From Streptomyces sannanensis (GTDB lineage: Bacteria; Actinomycetota; Actinomycetes; Streptomycetales; Streptomycetaceae), in NCBI RefSeq assembly GCF_039536205.1, contig NZ_BAAAYL010000003.1:62001-126000 (forward strand): 64,000 bases of DNA, written 5' to 3'. Position 1 is the stretch's first letter; the number at the start of each line of letters is the position of its first letter. This document shows, one piece after another, positions 43,030 through 51,462 of this stretch. Both the position numbers and the translations under genes were made by a program. The notes under the pieces were generated by a model. That model was not told the DNA's origin. It worked only from the letters and a program-made list of their open reading frames with translations, and ran no database searches.

Positions 43030-46000
43030 CAGACGCCTTCGTGATCAAGGTCTTCGCTGCGGGGCAGGGGGACGTGGGTGAGCGGGGGGATGTCGGGTGC
43101 GTGGGCGAAGTCGAGCCAGGCGGTCAGGGTGGAGCCGTAGACGCGGCGGAGGCTGGCCTGTTCGTCTTCGGTGAGGCCGTCGTAGTAGGAGCGGACCAGC
43201 GAGGGGAAGTCGGAGCCCAGGCGGGTGTCGAGGAGGGAGTTGTCGACGAGGTAGAGCTGGACTGGGGTGCCTCCGCGGCGGGCGCGGCCGGCGAGTTGGA
43301 TGAGGTCGACCAGGATTCCGGCGAGGATCTCGGTCTTCAGGTAGCGGGGGAGCCTGCTGAAGCGGGGGTCGCTGCGCAGCAGGGTGTGCAGGTGTCTTCG
43401 GGCGGCCCGGCTCTGGATGGCGAGCATGCGGGCGGGGTCGGGGCCTGGGCAGGCCGCGCCGATGGCGGTTGCGTTGATGCTGGCGTACATCGCCTCGGGT
43501 GAGTGCAGGTCGGCGACGGGGCGCAGGCCGACCCAGACTGAGGCCAGCGCGGAGCGTTCGGTGCCGGGGACGAGGATGTTCAGTCCGCGGGCGACCAGCG
43601 ACAGGGGCGCGCAGATGACCTTGACGTGGGGGTGGGTGCGGGGCAGGTCCTCGAGCTGGTCGATGGTGATGGTCACTACGCCGGTGGGCAGGTGGATGCC
43701 AGGCGGAATGCCGGTCTTGGGGACGACAACGGCGATCCAGGAGGCTTGCACCGCGGCCGAGGCGATGCCGACGGCGAGGAGGATGGCCTGTTTGTAGGAG
43801 TTGGAGACCACCATGGCTCTGGCCCGGTCGGGGTCGTCGATCTCCAGCTGCCTCAGGTGCTCGGAGAGCCGGGTCTGCCACAGTTTCTCCCCCAGTTTCT
43901 GGATCTCTCGCGGCTTGTGGGCTTCGGCGATGCCTCCGATGGTGATGGGGTCCCATACGGTGTCCGAGGCGGAGACGTTGCCGGCCAGGGCGGTGACCGC
44001 GCCGGGGGTGGCGTCGGTCATGACGTAGGCGGGCTCGGTGTGCACGTGCTCGCAGGCTGCGCGGGGGAAGAAGGCGGTCGCGGACAGGGCGAGGACGCTG
44101 CGCTCGACGCCGGCGGTGGCGAGGGCCATGGTGCCGCCGAGCTGGGCGGTTCCGGTGTGGGGGTCGCCGCCGAGGGACTGGACGAAGAGTTCGCCGCCGC
44201 CCCGGTTGTCCTTGTTGACCTTGAATCCGAACAGCTGGTAGCCCAAGGGCCCATACGGCAGGGCGCCGTTCTGCGTGAAGGAGCCGAGCGCTCGTGCGAG
44301 TTCACGGCCGACGGTCAGCTGGGAACCGAGTCCGGCGATCACTGACTTCAGGTAGGTCAGGCTCTGGTGGAGGCAGCCCAGCCAGGCGCGCACGAGCAAC
44401 GCGTTGGTGACGTCCGGGTGCCGTGTCTTGGGGATCTTGAGGCGTTTGAGCGCCCGGGAGATTTCCGTTTTGAGGACGGGCAGTTCGTCCTCGCTGGTGT
44501 CCCGGCTGACGGCCCGGGCGAGGATGCCGGCCAGTTCCTGGAAGCGTGGGTCAGGGGCGGTGTCGTCGTCGGTGTCGGGGAAGATGGCGCAGAACGCTTT
44601 GTGGGTGTCCGGATCGAGGCGGGCGTGTTCGTCGAGGCCGAGCAGATCCCTGATCAGGATGCGGTCCCAGATGCCGGGAACGTGCCAGCCGGATCCGGGA
44701 CGTTCTTCCTCCTTGGCTTCCTGCTCGAGCCAGAGCTCGCCGTCCAGGACGTAGTTGAGGAACTGCTCGCCCAGTCCCCTGGCCTTGAACAGGGCGTTGA
44801 CCACCCGGCGGTCGGCCGCTGCTGCCAGGCTCTGCCGCTGCTGGTCCACCTGAAGCAGCAGCGAGGTCTTGCTGATGCCGCGCGTGGCCAGGGAGAAATC
44901 GTGAGCGCCCGTCGAGCACCAGCTGTTCTGCAGGTTGTCGACCTCGTCAACGATCAGCATGCGGCAGTGCCGGTGGAGAAACTCCATCACGGAGATCTGC
45001 CGGAGGAGATGCCGGCCGGTGTCCACCGGGATTTGGATGAGGCCGCGCAGCAGGTTGTGATGGTTGGTGACGATGATGTCCGCCTGGACCGCCTCACGGA
45101 ACAGGGCGTACTTCCCGCACACTCCCATCCGCGGGCAGGCGTACGGGCCGGCCGGCTCCTCGTCCCCGGCGCCGGACACGGGATCGGTCACTTTGGTCAG
45201 GGCGCGACACGGCTCGCGGCCGCGGGTCACCTTGGGGCCATCCGTCACCCATGCGGACAACTCGCATCCGTAGGCGAGCCGGTCGTGGCGGTCCTCGCGG
45301 CCCTGTTCGGCGGCGCGCTGGGCCTGTTCCGCAACCCGGGTCTCGGTGACCAGCGGCACACAACGCAGCTTCTGGCGGGCGATTGCCTGGGCGAGCTGGG
45401 CGGTGACCTGGAAGACGAGTTCGTCGTCCGCCTCGATCTTCTCGGCGTTGGTCAAGCTGTCGTGGATCGTGCTGACGACGACCGCGACGGGGCCCTGGCC
45501 GCGGTCGGCCAGCAGCGGTGCGAGGGCGTTCATCAGCACGCTCTTGCCCACGCCTGTGGGCGCGTTGACGATCGTGAGCTTCCCGGCCGGCAGGTTCAGA
45601 CGGGTGACGGGGTCGCCGGAAGAGGCCTGGAGCCGGTCGATGAAGGAGGCGAGCACGCCCGGCTTCCAGCCGTGGCGGTCGGGTCCGGCCGCGGCCTGGC
45701 GCCGGGCCAGGCGCAGGATCTTCTTGCGGGTGACGGTCGTCGTGGCCGTATACGGGGCGGTCGTCAGCCGCAGCGGCCGTACGCAGGCGCCTTCTTCGGT
45801 GTCGGGGATGGTCACCACCGAGGGCTCAGATCCGCCGAACTGCCACCGGCCGGGGCCTGCCACGGGCAACGGCAGGCGGGTGTCGTAGTAGTAGCCTTCG
45901 GCTTCGCGTACCAACTCCTGTGCCAGCTCCAGCGGCTTTTGAGCATGCGCGGCCAGCAGGTAGGTCGCCTCCCGGGGCGGTACATCATCGGGGAGCCGGT

Positions 46001-46289
46001 AGATGCCTTCGCCGGAGGTCGCACAGGTTCGCGCGAGCGCCTCGAACATGCCGCGTCCTGCCAGGTCGTCGGGGCGCACGTGCCAGTACCGGCCAGCCAG
46101 CTCCCGTACGCGCCGCGGGACCTGGGGCCAGCGCTCCCACAGGTCCACGCGGGCGGCCGCGAACACATGCGCCTGGTCCAGCGGCACTACCATCCGGCCG
46201 TCTGCGTCACGGAAGCCGAAGTACTCCTCGGCCAGCGCCAACGCCGCGGCAACGGACAGCTTGCGCAGTTCCCACTCCTCCGGCCTCAC
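43029..46289 (-). CDS. DinG/XPD-type helicase of the pPIWI_RE island
   Basis: The 1086-residue protein has Walker A NAPTGVGKSVLMNAL (about 242-256), and an Fe-S-type cysteine set: C in YGCELSAW, C in GREPCRAL, then CPRMGVCGKY. The Walker B/DEAH equivalent is MLIVDEVDNLQNS and motif VI is LIQLAGRARRGG near 1010. This order is that of superfamily 2 XPD/DinG helicases that unwind 5'-3'. An N-terminal 230-residue extension (Y-type module in the island) is specific. GTG 46289 overlaps the upstream stop as GTGA with GGAGCG before it, and the gene overlaps the PIWI gene downstream. Confidence 0.88.
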   Translation of the reverse strand: MRPEEWELRKLSVAAALALAEEYFGFRDADGRMVVPLDQAHVFAAARVDLWERWPQVPRRVRELAGRYWHVRPDDLAGRGMFEALARTCATSGEGIYRLPDDVPPREATYLLAAHAQKPLELAQELVREAEGYYYDTRLPLPVAGPGRWQFGGSEPSVVTIPDTEEGACVRPLRLTTAPYTATTTVTRKKILRLARRQAAAGPDRHGWKPGVLASFIDRLQASSGDPVTRLNLPAGKLTIVNAPTGVGKSVLMNALAPLLADRGQGPVAVVVSTIHDSLTNAEKIEADDELVFQVTAQLAQAIARQKLRCVPLVTETRVAEQAQRAAEQGREDRHDRLAYGCELSAWVTDGPKVTRGREPCRALTKVTDPVSGAGDEEPAGPYACPRMGVCGKYALFREAVQADIIVTNHHNLLRGLIQIPVDTGRHLLRQISVMEFLHRHCRMLIVDEVDNLQNSWCSTGAHDFSLATRGISKTSLLLQVDQQRQSLAAAADRRVVNALFKARGLGEQFLNYVLDGELWLEQEAKEEERPGSGWHVPGIWDRILIRDLLGLDEHARLDPDTHKAFCAIFPDTDDDTAPDPRFQELAGILARAVSRDTSEDELPVLKTEISRALKRLKIPKTRHPDVTNALLVRAWLGCLHQSLTYLKSVIAGLGSQLTVGRELARALGSFTQNGALPYGPLGYQLFGFKVNKDNRGGGELFVQSLGGDPHTGTAQLGGTMALATAGVERSVLALSATAFFPRAACEHVHTEPAYVMTDATPGAVTALAGNVSASDTVWDPITIGGIAEAHKPREIQKLGEKLWQTRLSEHLRQLEIDDPDRARAMVVSNSYKQAILLAVGIASAAVQASWIAVVVPKTGIPPGIHLPTGVVTITIDQLEDLPRTHPHVKVICAPLSLVARGLNILVPGTERSALASVWVGLRPVADLHSPEAMYASINATAIGAACPGPDPARMLAIQSRAARRHLHTLLRSDPRFSRLPRYLKTEILAGILVDLIQLAGRARRGGTPVQLYLVDNSLLDTRLGSDFPSLVRSYYDGLTEDEQASLRRVYGSTLTAWLDFAHAPDIPPLTHVPLPRSEDLDHEGV

Positions 46290-47479
46290 CGCGGCGCTCC
46301 GCACGCGGCCTTGACGCGGTTGGCCAGGCGGCTGACCGTGGTCACCTTGACGCCCCGGTCGTGTACTTGGGCGGCGAGGAAGTACCGCTCGCTGTACTGG
46401 TGGTCGGGCAGGACGATCGTCAGGCCCTTCCGCAGCGCCGGACGTGCGGTGAGCGCCTTGCCGAGCGCGACCACCGACTCCCACGCCTTGGCGTCCACAC
46501 GCCAGTGCCGCGTGCGCTTCCCCGGCACCGCGACGGTGATGTGGAGGTCGTACTCGTCCGGTCGCTGCTCCCCCGGCCACATCTCCAGCTCGACGAAGGG
46601 CAGGCCGACAAGCTCGTTGCGCAGCTGGAGTTCGAGGAGCACGGGAAGGGTGCCGTAGCGCCACACGGGCCGGCTCACGGTCAGGTGATCGGAGCTGGCC
46701 GGCAGCGGCGTGACCGCCACGGCCGCCTTGCCGGTCCCGGTCAGCTCGCCCGGGCCCGGCCCTTTGCTGGGCGTGTACTGGTAGTGCACACCCCGCGGCG
46801 CATGGGCCTCACAGCGCACATCGAACTGCGCCCCGGACCGGGCAGCCCGCATCGGCCAACGGCAGACTGGGCACGGATACCACCAGCCGTCCACCTGGCA
46901 CCACGGCCAGTCGGCCACGGACTCGAAGAAGTCGAACCGCATCCACAGCCGGTCCCACTGGCGCCGCAGTTCCCGCACCGGACCGGCGGCATGCGTCCCC
47001 AGCAGGACGCGGGCACGCCGGTAGTCCTCCGGCGCAAGGCGCCGCATGAGGTCGAACAGATGCTGTTCTTCCTGCTCGGCGCGTACCCGAGCCCACGGCC
47101 AGTACTGCTCGAGTGCGACCTGCGGGACCAGGTGCTCGCTGCACAGGTCCTGAACCGCGTCCCGGACCAGTCCCTGCGCGTCGAAGAGCCTCATGCTGTC
47201 GAAACGGTCGGACCTGCCCGAGGCGGGGGGAAGAAGCGGTCCCAGCGGGCCGCGCAGACCCTGGCGGAACTCCTTCATCCCGAACTGCGCGGCCCGCTCC
47301 GGTTGGTGAGCCGCTCGAAGCACCGCCAGACAGTCCATCAGCACCCGGCTCCGTCGAGCGGGCGCCAGTACCGGATCGCTCTCCGCGACAGCCGCCATGC
47401 AGCAAGCCGTCAAGGCCTGGTCACGCCGCTCCTCGTCCAAGGCAACATCTCTGACGGCCACACAGGAACACATAGCCAC
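46286..47479 (-). CDS. REase of the pPIWI_RE three-gene island
   Basis: The 397-residue protein has a helical N-terminal domain (to about 190), a treble-clef-like Cys pattern WWYPCPVCRWPM...VRCEAH (about 200-230), and a C-terminal PD-(D/E)XK core. The core has Glu in LPFVELEMW, Asp311 in EYDLHITV and Asp329-Ala-Lys331 in WRVDAKAW, followed by KGLTIVLPDHQYSERYFLAAQ. This is the restriction-endonuclease-like partner described for pPIWI_RE systems. First gene of the operon; start GTG 47479 or ATG 47473, no strong RBS. An inverted repeat lies directly upstream. Confidence 0.82.
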   Translation of the reverse strand: MAMCSCVAVRDVALDEERRDQALTACCMAAVAESDPVLAPARRSRVLMDCLAVLRAAHQPERAAQFGMKEFRQGLRGPLGPLLPPASGRSDRFDSMRLFDAQGLVRDAVQDLCSEHLVPQVALEQYWPWARVRAEQEEQHLFDLMRRLAPEDYRRARVLLGTHAAGPVRELRRQWDRLWMRFDFFESVADWPWCQVDGWWYPCPVCRWPMRAARSGAQFDVRCEAHAPRGVHYQYTPSKGPGPGELTGTGKAAVAVTPLPASSDHLTVSRPVWRYGTLPVLLELQLRNELVGLPFVELEMWPGEQRPDEYDLHITVAVPGKRTRHWRVDAKAWESVVALGKALTARPALRKGLTIVLPDHQYSERYFLAAQVHDRGVKVTTVSRLANRVKAACGAPR

Positions 47480-47482
47480 GGA

Positions 47483-47500
47483 ATATGACCAATGTCACAT
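47483..47500. promoter_or_regulatory. Operator-like inverted repeat before the pPIWI_RE operon
   Basis: ATATGAC (47483-47489) and GTCACAT (47494-47500) pair at 6 of 7 positions, 4 bases before the first gene's GTG. The surrounding 40 bases (to 47520) are AT-rich for this DNA and must hold the promoter, so a repressor bound here would block the island. Confidence 0.45.
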
Positions 47501-47634
47501 ACTGTTAGTTCGTACACAACGAGCCCACCCGGACAGGCCAACAGCCCACAAAGGCTCTCCTGCCAGCGGCCGACACCCGCCACCGATGGCAGTGGGCCAC
47601 GGCTCCCGGGGTCGACTTCTCGGCCCCGACCGCT

Positions 47635-47870
47635 GTGACCGAATTCGCGAAAGTCGGCAAGTGGCTGTGGTTCCTGCCTGTCCGCGCCCTCGATGCAGGC
47701 TGGCATCTCGTCAAGACAGCCGTGGAAGCCGGACAGCTTGGACCGGGAGCCAAGGTCGCCACGCTGGGCAGCGACTTCGACGGCGATCCCACACGCCGAC
47801 CCGTGATCATCTACACCGCCAACTACCACGACGAACAGGACGTACAGCGCGTAAGAGCGTCACCAACGCG
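47635..47870 (+). pseudogene. Fragment of a phosphothreonine-lyase-like (DUF1917-type) protein
   Basis: The frame reads VTEFAKVGKWLWFLPVRALDAGWHLVKTAVEAGQLGPGAKVATL and RPVIIYTANYHDEQDVQRVR, as in small actinomycete proteins annotated putative phosphothreonine lyase domain. Coding signal continues upstream to 47511 without start and stops abruptly near 47870. It is a decayed gene. Confidence 0.5.
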
Positions 47871-47954
47871 ATCAGGCCGAGGCGCCTGCCTGCCTGACCT
47901 GCGACAAGTTCGTAAGTGGGCCGCGGCCCGCCGCGGCGTGCGGCAGGCCGCGGG

Positions 47955-48290
47955 GCGAATCAGGCGGCCGCGGCCTCGCCAAGCTGATGGCAAATCGCGC
48001 CGCCGGGGCGCCGGGTCAGCGGGCCTTCCGCGGCCTCGATCCGGGCGGCTTCGGCGACGACGTCGGCGAAGCAAGGTTGTCGAGCTGCGCTGACATCACG
48101 TGGCCCCGATGTTCCTGGAGGTCCTCGAACGCCGGGTGGTATTCCATGCCTCGGCGGCGATCGGCGAGTCGTCGTCGGCGTGCTCGGCTCCGGGCACGGT
48201 GATGGTCTGCTCGGAGCCGAGCAGGTAGCCGGGAGCGGTGTCGATCAACGAGCTCGCGCCGGTCGACGGACACGGCCCCGCAGCCGCGCC
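47955..48290 (-). pseudogene. Decayed gene with several frameshifts, unknown
   Basis: Coding-like pieces occur in three frames in a row: SSLIDTAPGYLLGSEQTITVPGAEHADDDSP, then MEYHPAFEDLQEHRGHVMSAQLDNL, then ADVVAEAARIEAAEGPLTRRPGAICHQLGEAAAA with a stop. Together they look like one small gene broken twice. No family recognised. Confidence 0.35.
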
Positions 48291-48333
48291 GCCCCTCCTT
48301 ATGAGGCTGTGCAAATGCTGCGTCGCAGACCGC

Positions 48334-49017
48334 TCAGACCGACGCGCCGCTCTCGATCAACGTGAGCACGTCCTCTGTGGGCCGGACGTCTCCGAAGGAC
48401 CGATAGATCGTGTGCAGGGTCGCATTGTGGTCCTGGTCTCGTCTGGTCGCGTTCGCGTCGGCCACCATGACGACCCGGTAGCCGAGCGTCCAGGCATCGC
48501 GGGCAGAGGACTCGCAGCACACATTGGTGACCGTGCCGGTGATCAGAACCGTGTCGATCCCGCGCTCTCGGAGGAGTTCAGAAAGCGTGCAGCGGCCAGG
48601 AAAGAAGGCGCTGGGCGCGGACTTCTCCACCAACAGGTCGTTGATGCCGAGGGTGAAGCCGTGCCACAGGCGGTCCGGGAGCGGTCCGCTGCCGCCGGAG
48701 TTGCAAAACATCTCGGCCGCTTCGGGGCCGTGGAACTCATCACCAACCGGGGTGCGTTCGGTACGGGCAGGAAGTACCCAGGCGACTGTTCCGCCGGCGG
48801 TCCGCATCTTGTCGGCCAGGAGCTGGATGTTCGGGATGATGCCGCGGGCGTAGGGGTTGGCGTCGACGAAGAACGGCACCATGTCGATAACCACCAGTGC
48901 TGTGCGGGTGGGATCAAGGCTGGTGTAAGCGAACCGGCGGCCGCGACGCTCCTGCTGCCGGCGGTACTCCCGGTCGTCGATGCGCCACGCGTGAAGGGGG
49001 AACTCTGTGTCTGCCAC
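48334..49017 (-). CDS. Isochorismatase-family cysteine hydrolase
   Basis: The 227-residue protein carries the triad of the family: Asp45 in LVVIDMVPFF, Lys132 in LLVEKSAPSAFFPG and Cys167 in GTVTNVCCESSARDA, plus the cis-peptide region. Members hydrolyse isochorismate, nicotinamide or N-carbamoyl compounds; the substrate is not readable here. AGGAG six bases before GTG 49017. It follows the Mrr-like gene by 12 bases, so the two are co-transcribed. Confidence 0.88.
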   Translation of the reverse strand: MADTEFPLHAWRIDDREYRRQQERRGRRFAYTSLDPTRTALVVIDMVPFFVDANPYARGIIPNIQLLADKMRTAGGTVAWVLPARTERTPVGDEFHGPEAAEMFCNSGGSGPLPDRLWHGFTLGINDLLVEKSAPSAFFPGRCTLSELLRERGIDTVLITGTVTNVCCESSARDAWTLGYRVVMVADANATRRDQDHNATLHTIYRSFGDVRPTEDVLTLIESGASV

Positions 49018-49029
49018 GGGGTGCTCCTG

Positions 49030-49608
49030 TCAGTCGTGGTCTGGGCGGAGCTTGCGGTTCGTGCCGGAGCGGCCGATGTCCAGGTCCAGAAGCGAGGTCA
49101 GCGTGGTGCCGCTGTTCCAGAAGCCGAGCAGGTTGACGTCGATCAGGCACAGCTGGTGGCGGGCGGCGAACTCGCGGGCCGGTTTGGTGAAGACGCAGGA
49201 GGCGACAAAGATCGGTACGTCAGCGCCGTGTTCGGCACGGGCGGTGCCGTTAAACGTCTGGATGTCGCGGCTGCCGACGGTGCGGTGCTTGGCGTATCGC
49301 TTGCACTGGATGACGAACCGTCGGCCGTCGGGCAGGAGGCCGGTCACGTCGGCGCCGAGGTCGCCAGCGCCGCCGACACGCTTCACGTCGGTGCAGCCGT
49401 CCCGGCGGCATAGCTCGGCGACGTAATCCTCGAACTGGCGGTCATCCATCGCCCACACTGCCTCCAGCGACCGGCGGGCCTGGCGTCGCGCGTCCTCCGC
49501 CAGCCGTTCCTTCTCCGCGCGCGCTTCCCTTCGCCCAGCGCGTATATGTGCCGTGACGACCCCACCAAGGGCGGCGACGGCTAACGCCACCAGCATCACT
49601 GTCCCCAT
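49030..49608 (-). CDS. Membrane-anchored Mrr-like restriction endonuclease
   Basis: One N-terminal transmembrane segment (TVMLVALAVAALGGVVTAHI), a basic coiled stretch, then the Mrr catalytic domain: MDDRQFEDYVAELCRRDGC, VGGAGDLGADVTGLLPDGRRFVIQCKRY (D...QCK of the PD-(D/E)XK core) and CLIDVNLLGFW. Length 192. Mrr-like proteins cut modified or foreign DNA; the membrane anchor is common in actinomycete members. GGAGG lies 10 nt before ATG 49608; ATG 49626 is the alternative. Confidence 0.85.
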   Translation of the reverse strand: MGTVMLVALAVAALGGVVTAHIRAGRREARAEKERLAEDARRQARRSLEAVWAMDDRQFEDYVAELCRRDGCTDVKRVGGAGDLGADVTGLLPDGRRFVIQCKRYAKHRTVGSRDIQTFNGTARAEHGADVPIFVASCVFTKPAREFAARHQLCLIDVNLLGFWNSGTTLTSLLDLDIGRSGTNRKLRPDHD

Positions 49609-49663
49609 GTATTCTTCGCCTCCCATAATCTGCCGCCTTGTTGCTCCCCACTCGACAGCAGGT

Positions 49664-49873
49664 CTATCCGGTGGGGTTGCCTAGGCAGAGGCAGAGGTGC
49701 TCCCCCGGCTCGTGCCCCTGCCACTCCTTGTACTGGGCCACGAGGGCAGGCATCGCCTTTGCGATCTGGATCCGGGCGAGGCGGTGGGTGCGCTCGCTGA
49801 TCTGGTAGCCGTGCTGCAGGACCGGAACACCCCAGAGGTTGCCTACAGAAGACCGAGACGATGCCGCACATGC
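49664..49873 (-). pseudogene. C-terminal remnant of unknown gene
   Basis: The frame has coding composition (VPVLQHGYQISERTHRLARIQIAKAMPALVAQYKEW then HEPGEHLCLCLGNPTG, TAG 49664) but no start codon. It occupies most of the gap between the Mrr-like gene and the small membrane protein gene. Family not recognised. Confidence 0.4.
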
Positions 49874-49945
49874 CCACAGGAGTCCGGATGTCCTGTCTCA
49901 GGTAAGTCCGGGTAGCGCGAGTCGATGGCCTGCGGTGCCCGGAGA

Positions 49946-50170
49946 TCAGTGAGACGGTTCAGCGTGTGTCCGTCTCGGGCCACCATCAGCAACCAGCGCA
50001 AGCAGCAGCAGGCACAGCGCGAGGGCCCAACACGCCAGGGGCAGGGCATGAAGGACAGCCAGAAATCCGCCGGCGACAGCTTCCCGACGTGGGGACCGTA
50101 GGTGTCCAGCGAGGCCAACACCCCGAGGCCAACTCCGCAGGCTGGCAGCAGGACGGGACAGTCGTCTCAT
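49946..50170 (-). CDS. Small predicted membrane protein
   Basis: ATG 50170 directly abuts the parS-like palindrome. The 74-residue product is basic at the N-terminus (MRRLSRPAASLRSWPRG) with one hydrophobic segment (AVLHALPLACWALALCLLLLALVA) and a short tail. No RBS is visible, so a leaderless mRNA is possible. Low-to-moderate confidence. Confidence 0.4.
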   Translation of the reverse strand: MRRLSRPAASLRSWPRGVGLAGHLRSPRREAVAGGFLAVLHALPLACWALALCLLLLALVADGGPRRTHAEPSH

Positions 50171-50186
50171 TATTACGACGTAATAA
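50170..50186. promoter_or_regulatory. parS-like site 1 (TTATTACGACGTAATAA)
   Basis: Perfect 17-bp palindrome downstream of parB. Shares ATTACGNCGTAAT with three more sites in and around parAB. Confidence 0.65.
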
Positions 50187-50252
50187 GCCGGGCAGCCGCA
50201 ACGGCCTGTTGCGGGGGATGCTCCTCGTGACGAAGCGCCGCAAAATGAGAAA

Positions 50253-50292
50253 GGCCCTGCTTCCCCACCGGAACAGGTGGGAGAGCAGGGCC
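50253..50292 (-). terminator. Intrinsic terminator of parAB
   Basis: GGCCCTGCTTCCCCACC pairs with GGTGGGAGAGCAGGGCC with small mismatches, 10 bases after the parB stop, and is followed on the minus strand by CTTTCTCATTTTG. Confidence 0.8.
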
Positions 50293-50301
50293 AGGGAATC
50301 G

Positions 50302-51462
50302 CTACAGGTCGTTCAGGAGAAGCTCGGCAACCTGCTGGCAGTACTCGGGGCTGCTGGCTGCCGCCAGGTCGGCCACGAAGGCCTCGGGGCCTCCAAGCAG
50401 CTCGAGGTAGCGGTGGATCATCCTGTGCCTTTCGGGTTCGAGGACCTTCGAGAAGATGATGTCCATGCTGGCTGCACCGTCGGCCCACGGCATCTTGACC
50501 TGCCTCCTGACTGGCTCCGCGCGCGGATCGGGGACAGCCACCGCGCCCTCGTGACGCGCCTGCATGTCTGTCGCGCCGTCGGCCGCGGCCTGGTTCATTA
50601 CGCCGTAATAATCAGCGTCAGGTCGTGGTGTCGGAACGTTGGGATCCGGCGTGCTGGATTGGGCCGGCGGTGCCGGCTGTAGCTCGGTGGCCGGCTCCTT
50701 GCTAGTGCGGCCCGACCGCCGCTCCTTCGCCCTGGCCTGCTTGTCGGCCTTCTCCTGTGCCCGCTTGTCCTTCAGCTTCTGCAGATGCTGTTCCTGCTCC
50801 TCCGGCTTCTTGCGACCCACCAGCCGAAGCAGGTCGGCAGGCTCCTCCCCCATCTCAAGCTTCTTCTTCAGCTCCGGGTTGAGCCCGAGCAGGGCGAGCC
50901 GCTGAGAAACCCAGCCCTGTGACCGGTGGAGGCGGGCGGCAAGAGCTTCCTGCGTACCGTGTACAGCCAGCAGCTGCTTCAGGGCCCTGGCCTCGTCCAG
51001 GGGGTCCAGGTCCTGGCGATGAATGTTCGCGACGAGAGCCGACTCCAGGAGCTCGTCAGCGTTACTGCCAAGGTCTTCGTCCAGCATCACCTTAATCTTG
51101 GTGAGGCCGGCTTCGCGGGCAGCAGCCAAACGCGAGCTGCCGTCGACGACGACGTACTCGGTGCCCTCTTCCAGGTCCTCCTCGCGGTCGGGGTTGGCCT
51201 CAAGGTAGGCGAAGCGGGACATGATGCTGATGGCCGCCTTCTGGCCATGGTCACGCATGCTGCCCGCGAGATCTGTCAGGTCGCCAAGATCTGACCGGGG
51301 GTTGGCGGGATTCAAGCTGATCAGAGAGGCGGGGAGCTCGGCCGGTGGCGGAGCGCCTTCGGTAGGGGCCTTGGTGGCAGCGTTGATGGCCGCTCGCCGG
51401 GGGCTGATGGACTGGGCCTGCCGGAACGAGCTGCCAGTACCGAGCGCGGATGCCTTGCTCAT
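50302..51462 (-). CDS. parB: ParB-family partition protein
   Basis: The 386-residue protein has the N-terminal ParB domain (NPANPRSDLGDLTDLAGSM, EYVVVDGSSRLAAAREAGL in the place of the GERR box, LVANIHRQDLDPLDEARAL), the helix-turn-helix GTQEALAARLHRSQGWVSQRLALL (about 165-190) and a Lys/Glu-rich linker. The C-terminal domain ends AELLLNDL. It binds parS DNA and works with ParA to segregate the replicon. ATG 51462 overlaps the parA stop (ATGA). A parS-like palindrome lies inside the gene at 50597. Confidence 0.92.
   Translation of the reverse strand: MSKASALGTGSSFRQAQSISPRRAAINAATKAPTEGAPPPAELPASLISLNPANPRSDLGDLTDLAGSMRDHGQKAAISIMSRFAYLEANPDREEDLEEGTEYVVVDGSSRLAAAREAGLTKIKVMLDEDLGSNADELLESALVANIHRQDLDPLDEARALKQLLAVHGTQEALAARLHRSQGWVSQRLALLGLNPELKKKLEMGEEPADLLRLVGRKKPEEQEQHLQKLKDKRAQEKADKQARAKERRSGRTSKEPATELQPAPPAQSSTPDPNVPTPRPDADYYGVMNQAAADGATDMQARHEGAVAVPDPRAEPVRRQVKMPWADGAASMDIIFSKVLEPERHRMIHRYLELLGGPEAFVADLAAASSPEYCQQVAELLLNDL
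50597..50609. promoter_or_regulatory. parS-like site 2 (ATTACGCCGTAAT), inside parB
   Basis: 13-bp palindrome matching the ATTACGNCGTAAT consensus, within the parB coding region. Centre base differs from the other sites. Confidence 0.55.

Noticed and set aside
44367..46658. 763-codon open frame on the plus strand
   Set aside because: It lies antisense to the helicase gene, whose motifs are certain; high GC makes antisense frames open.
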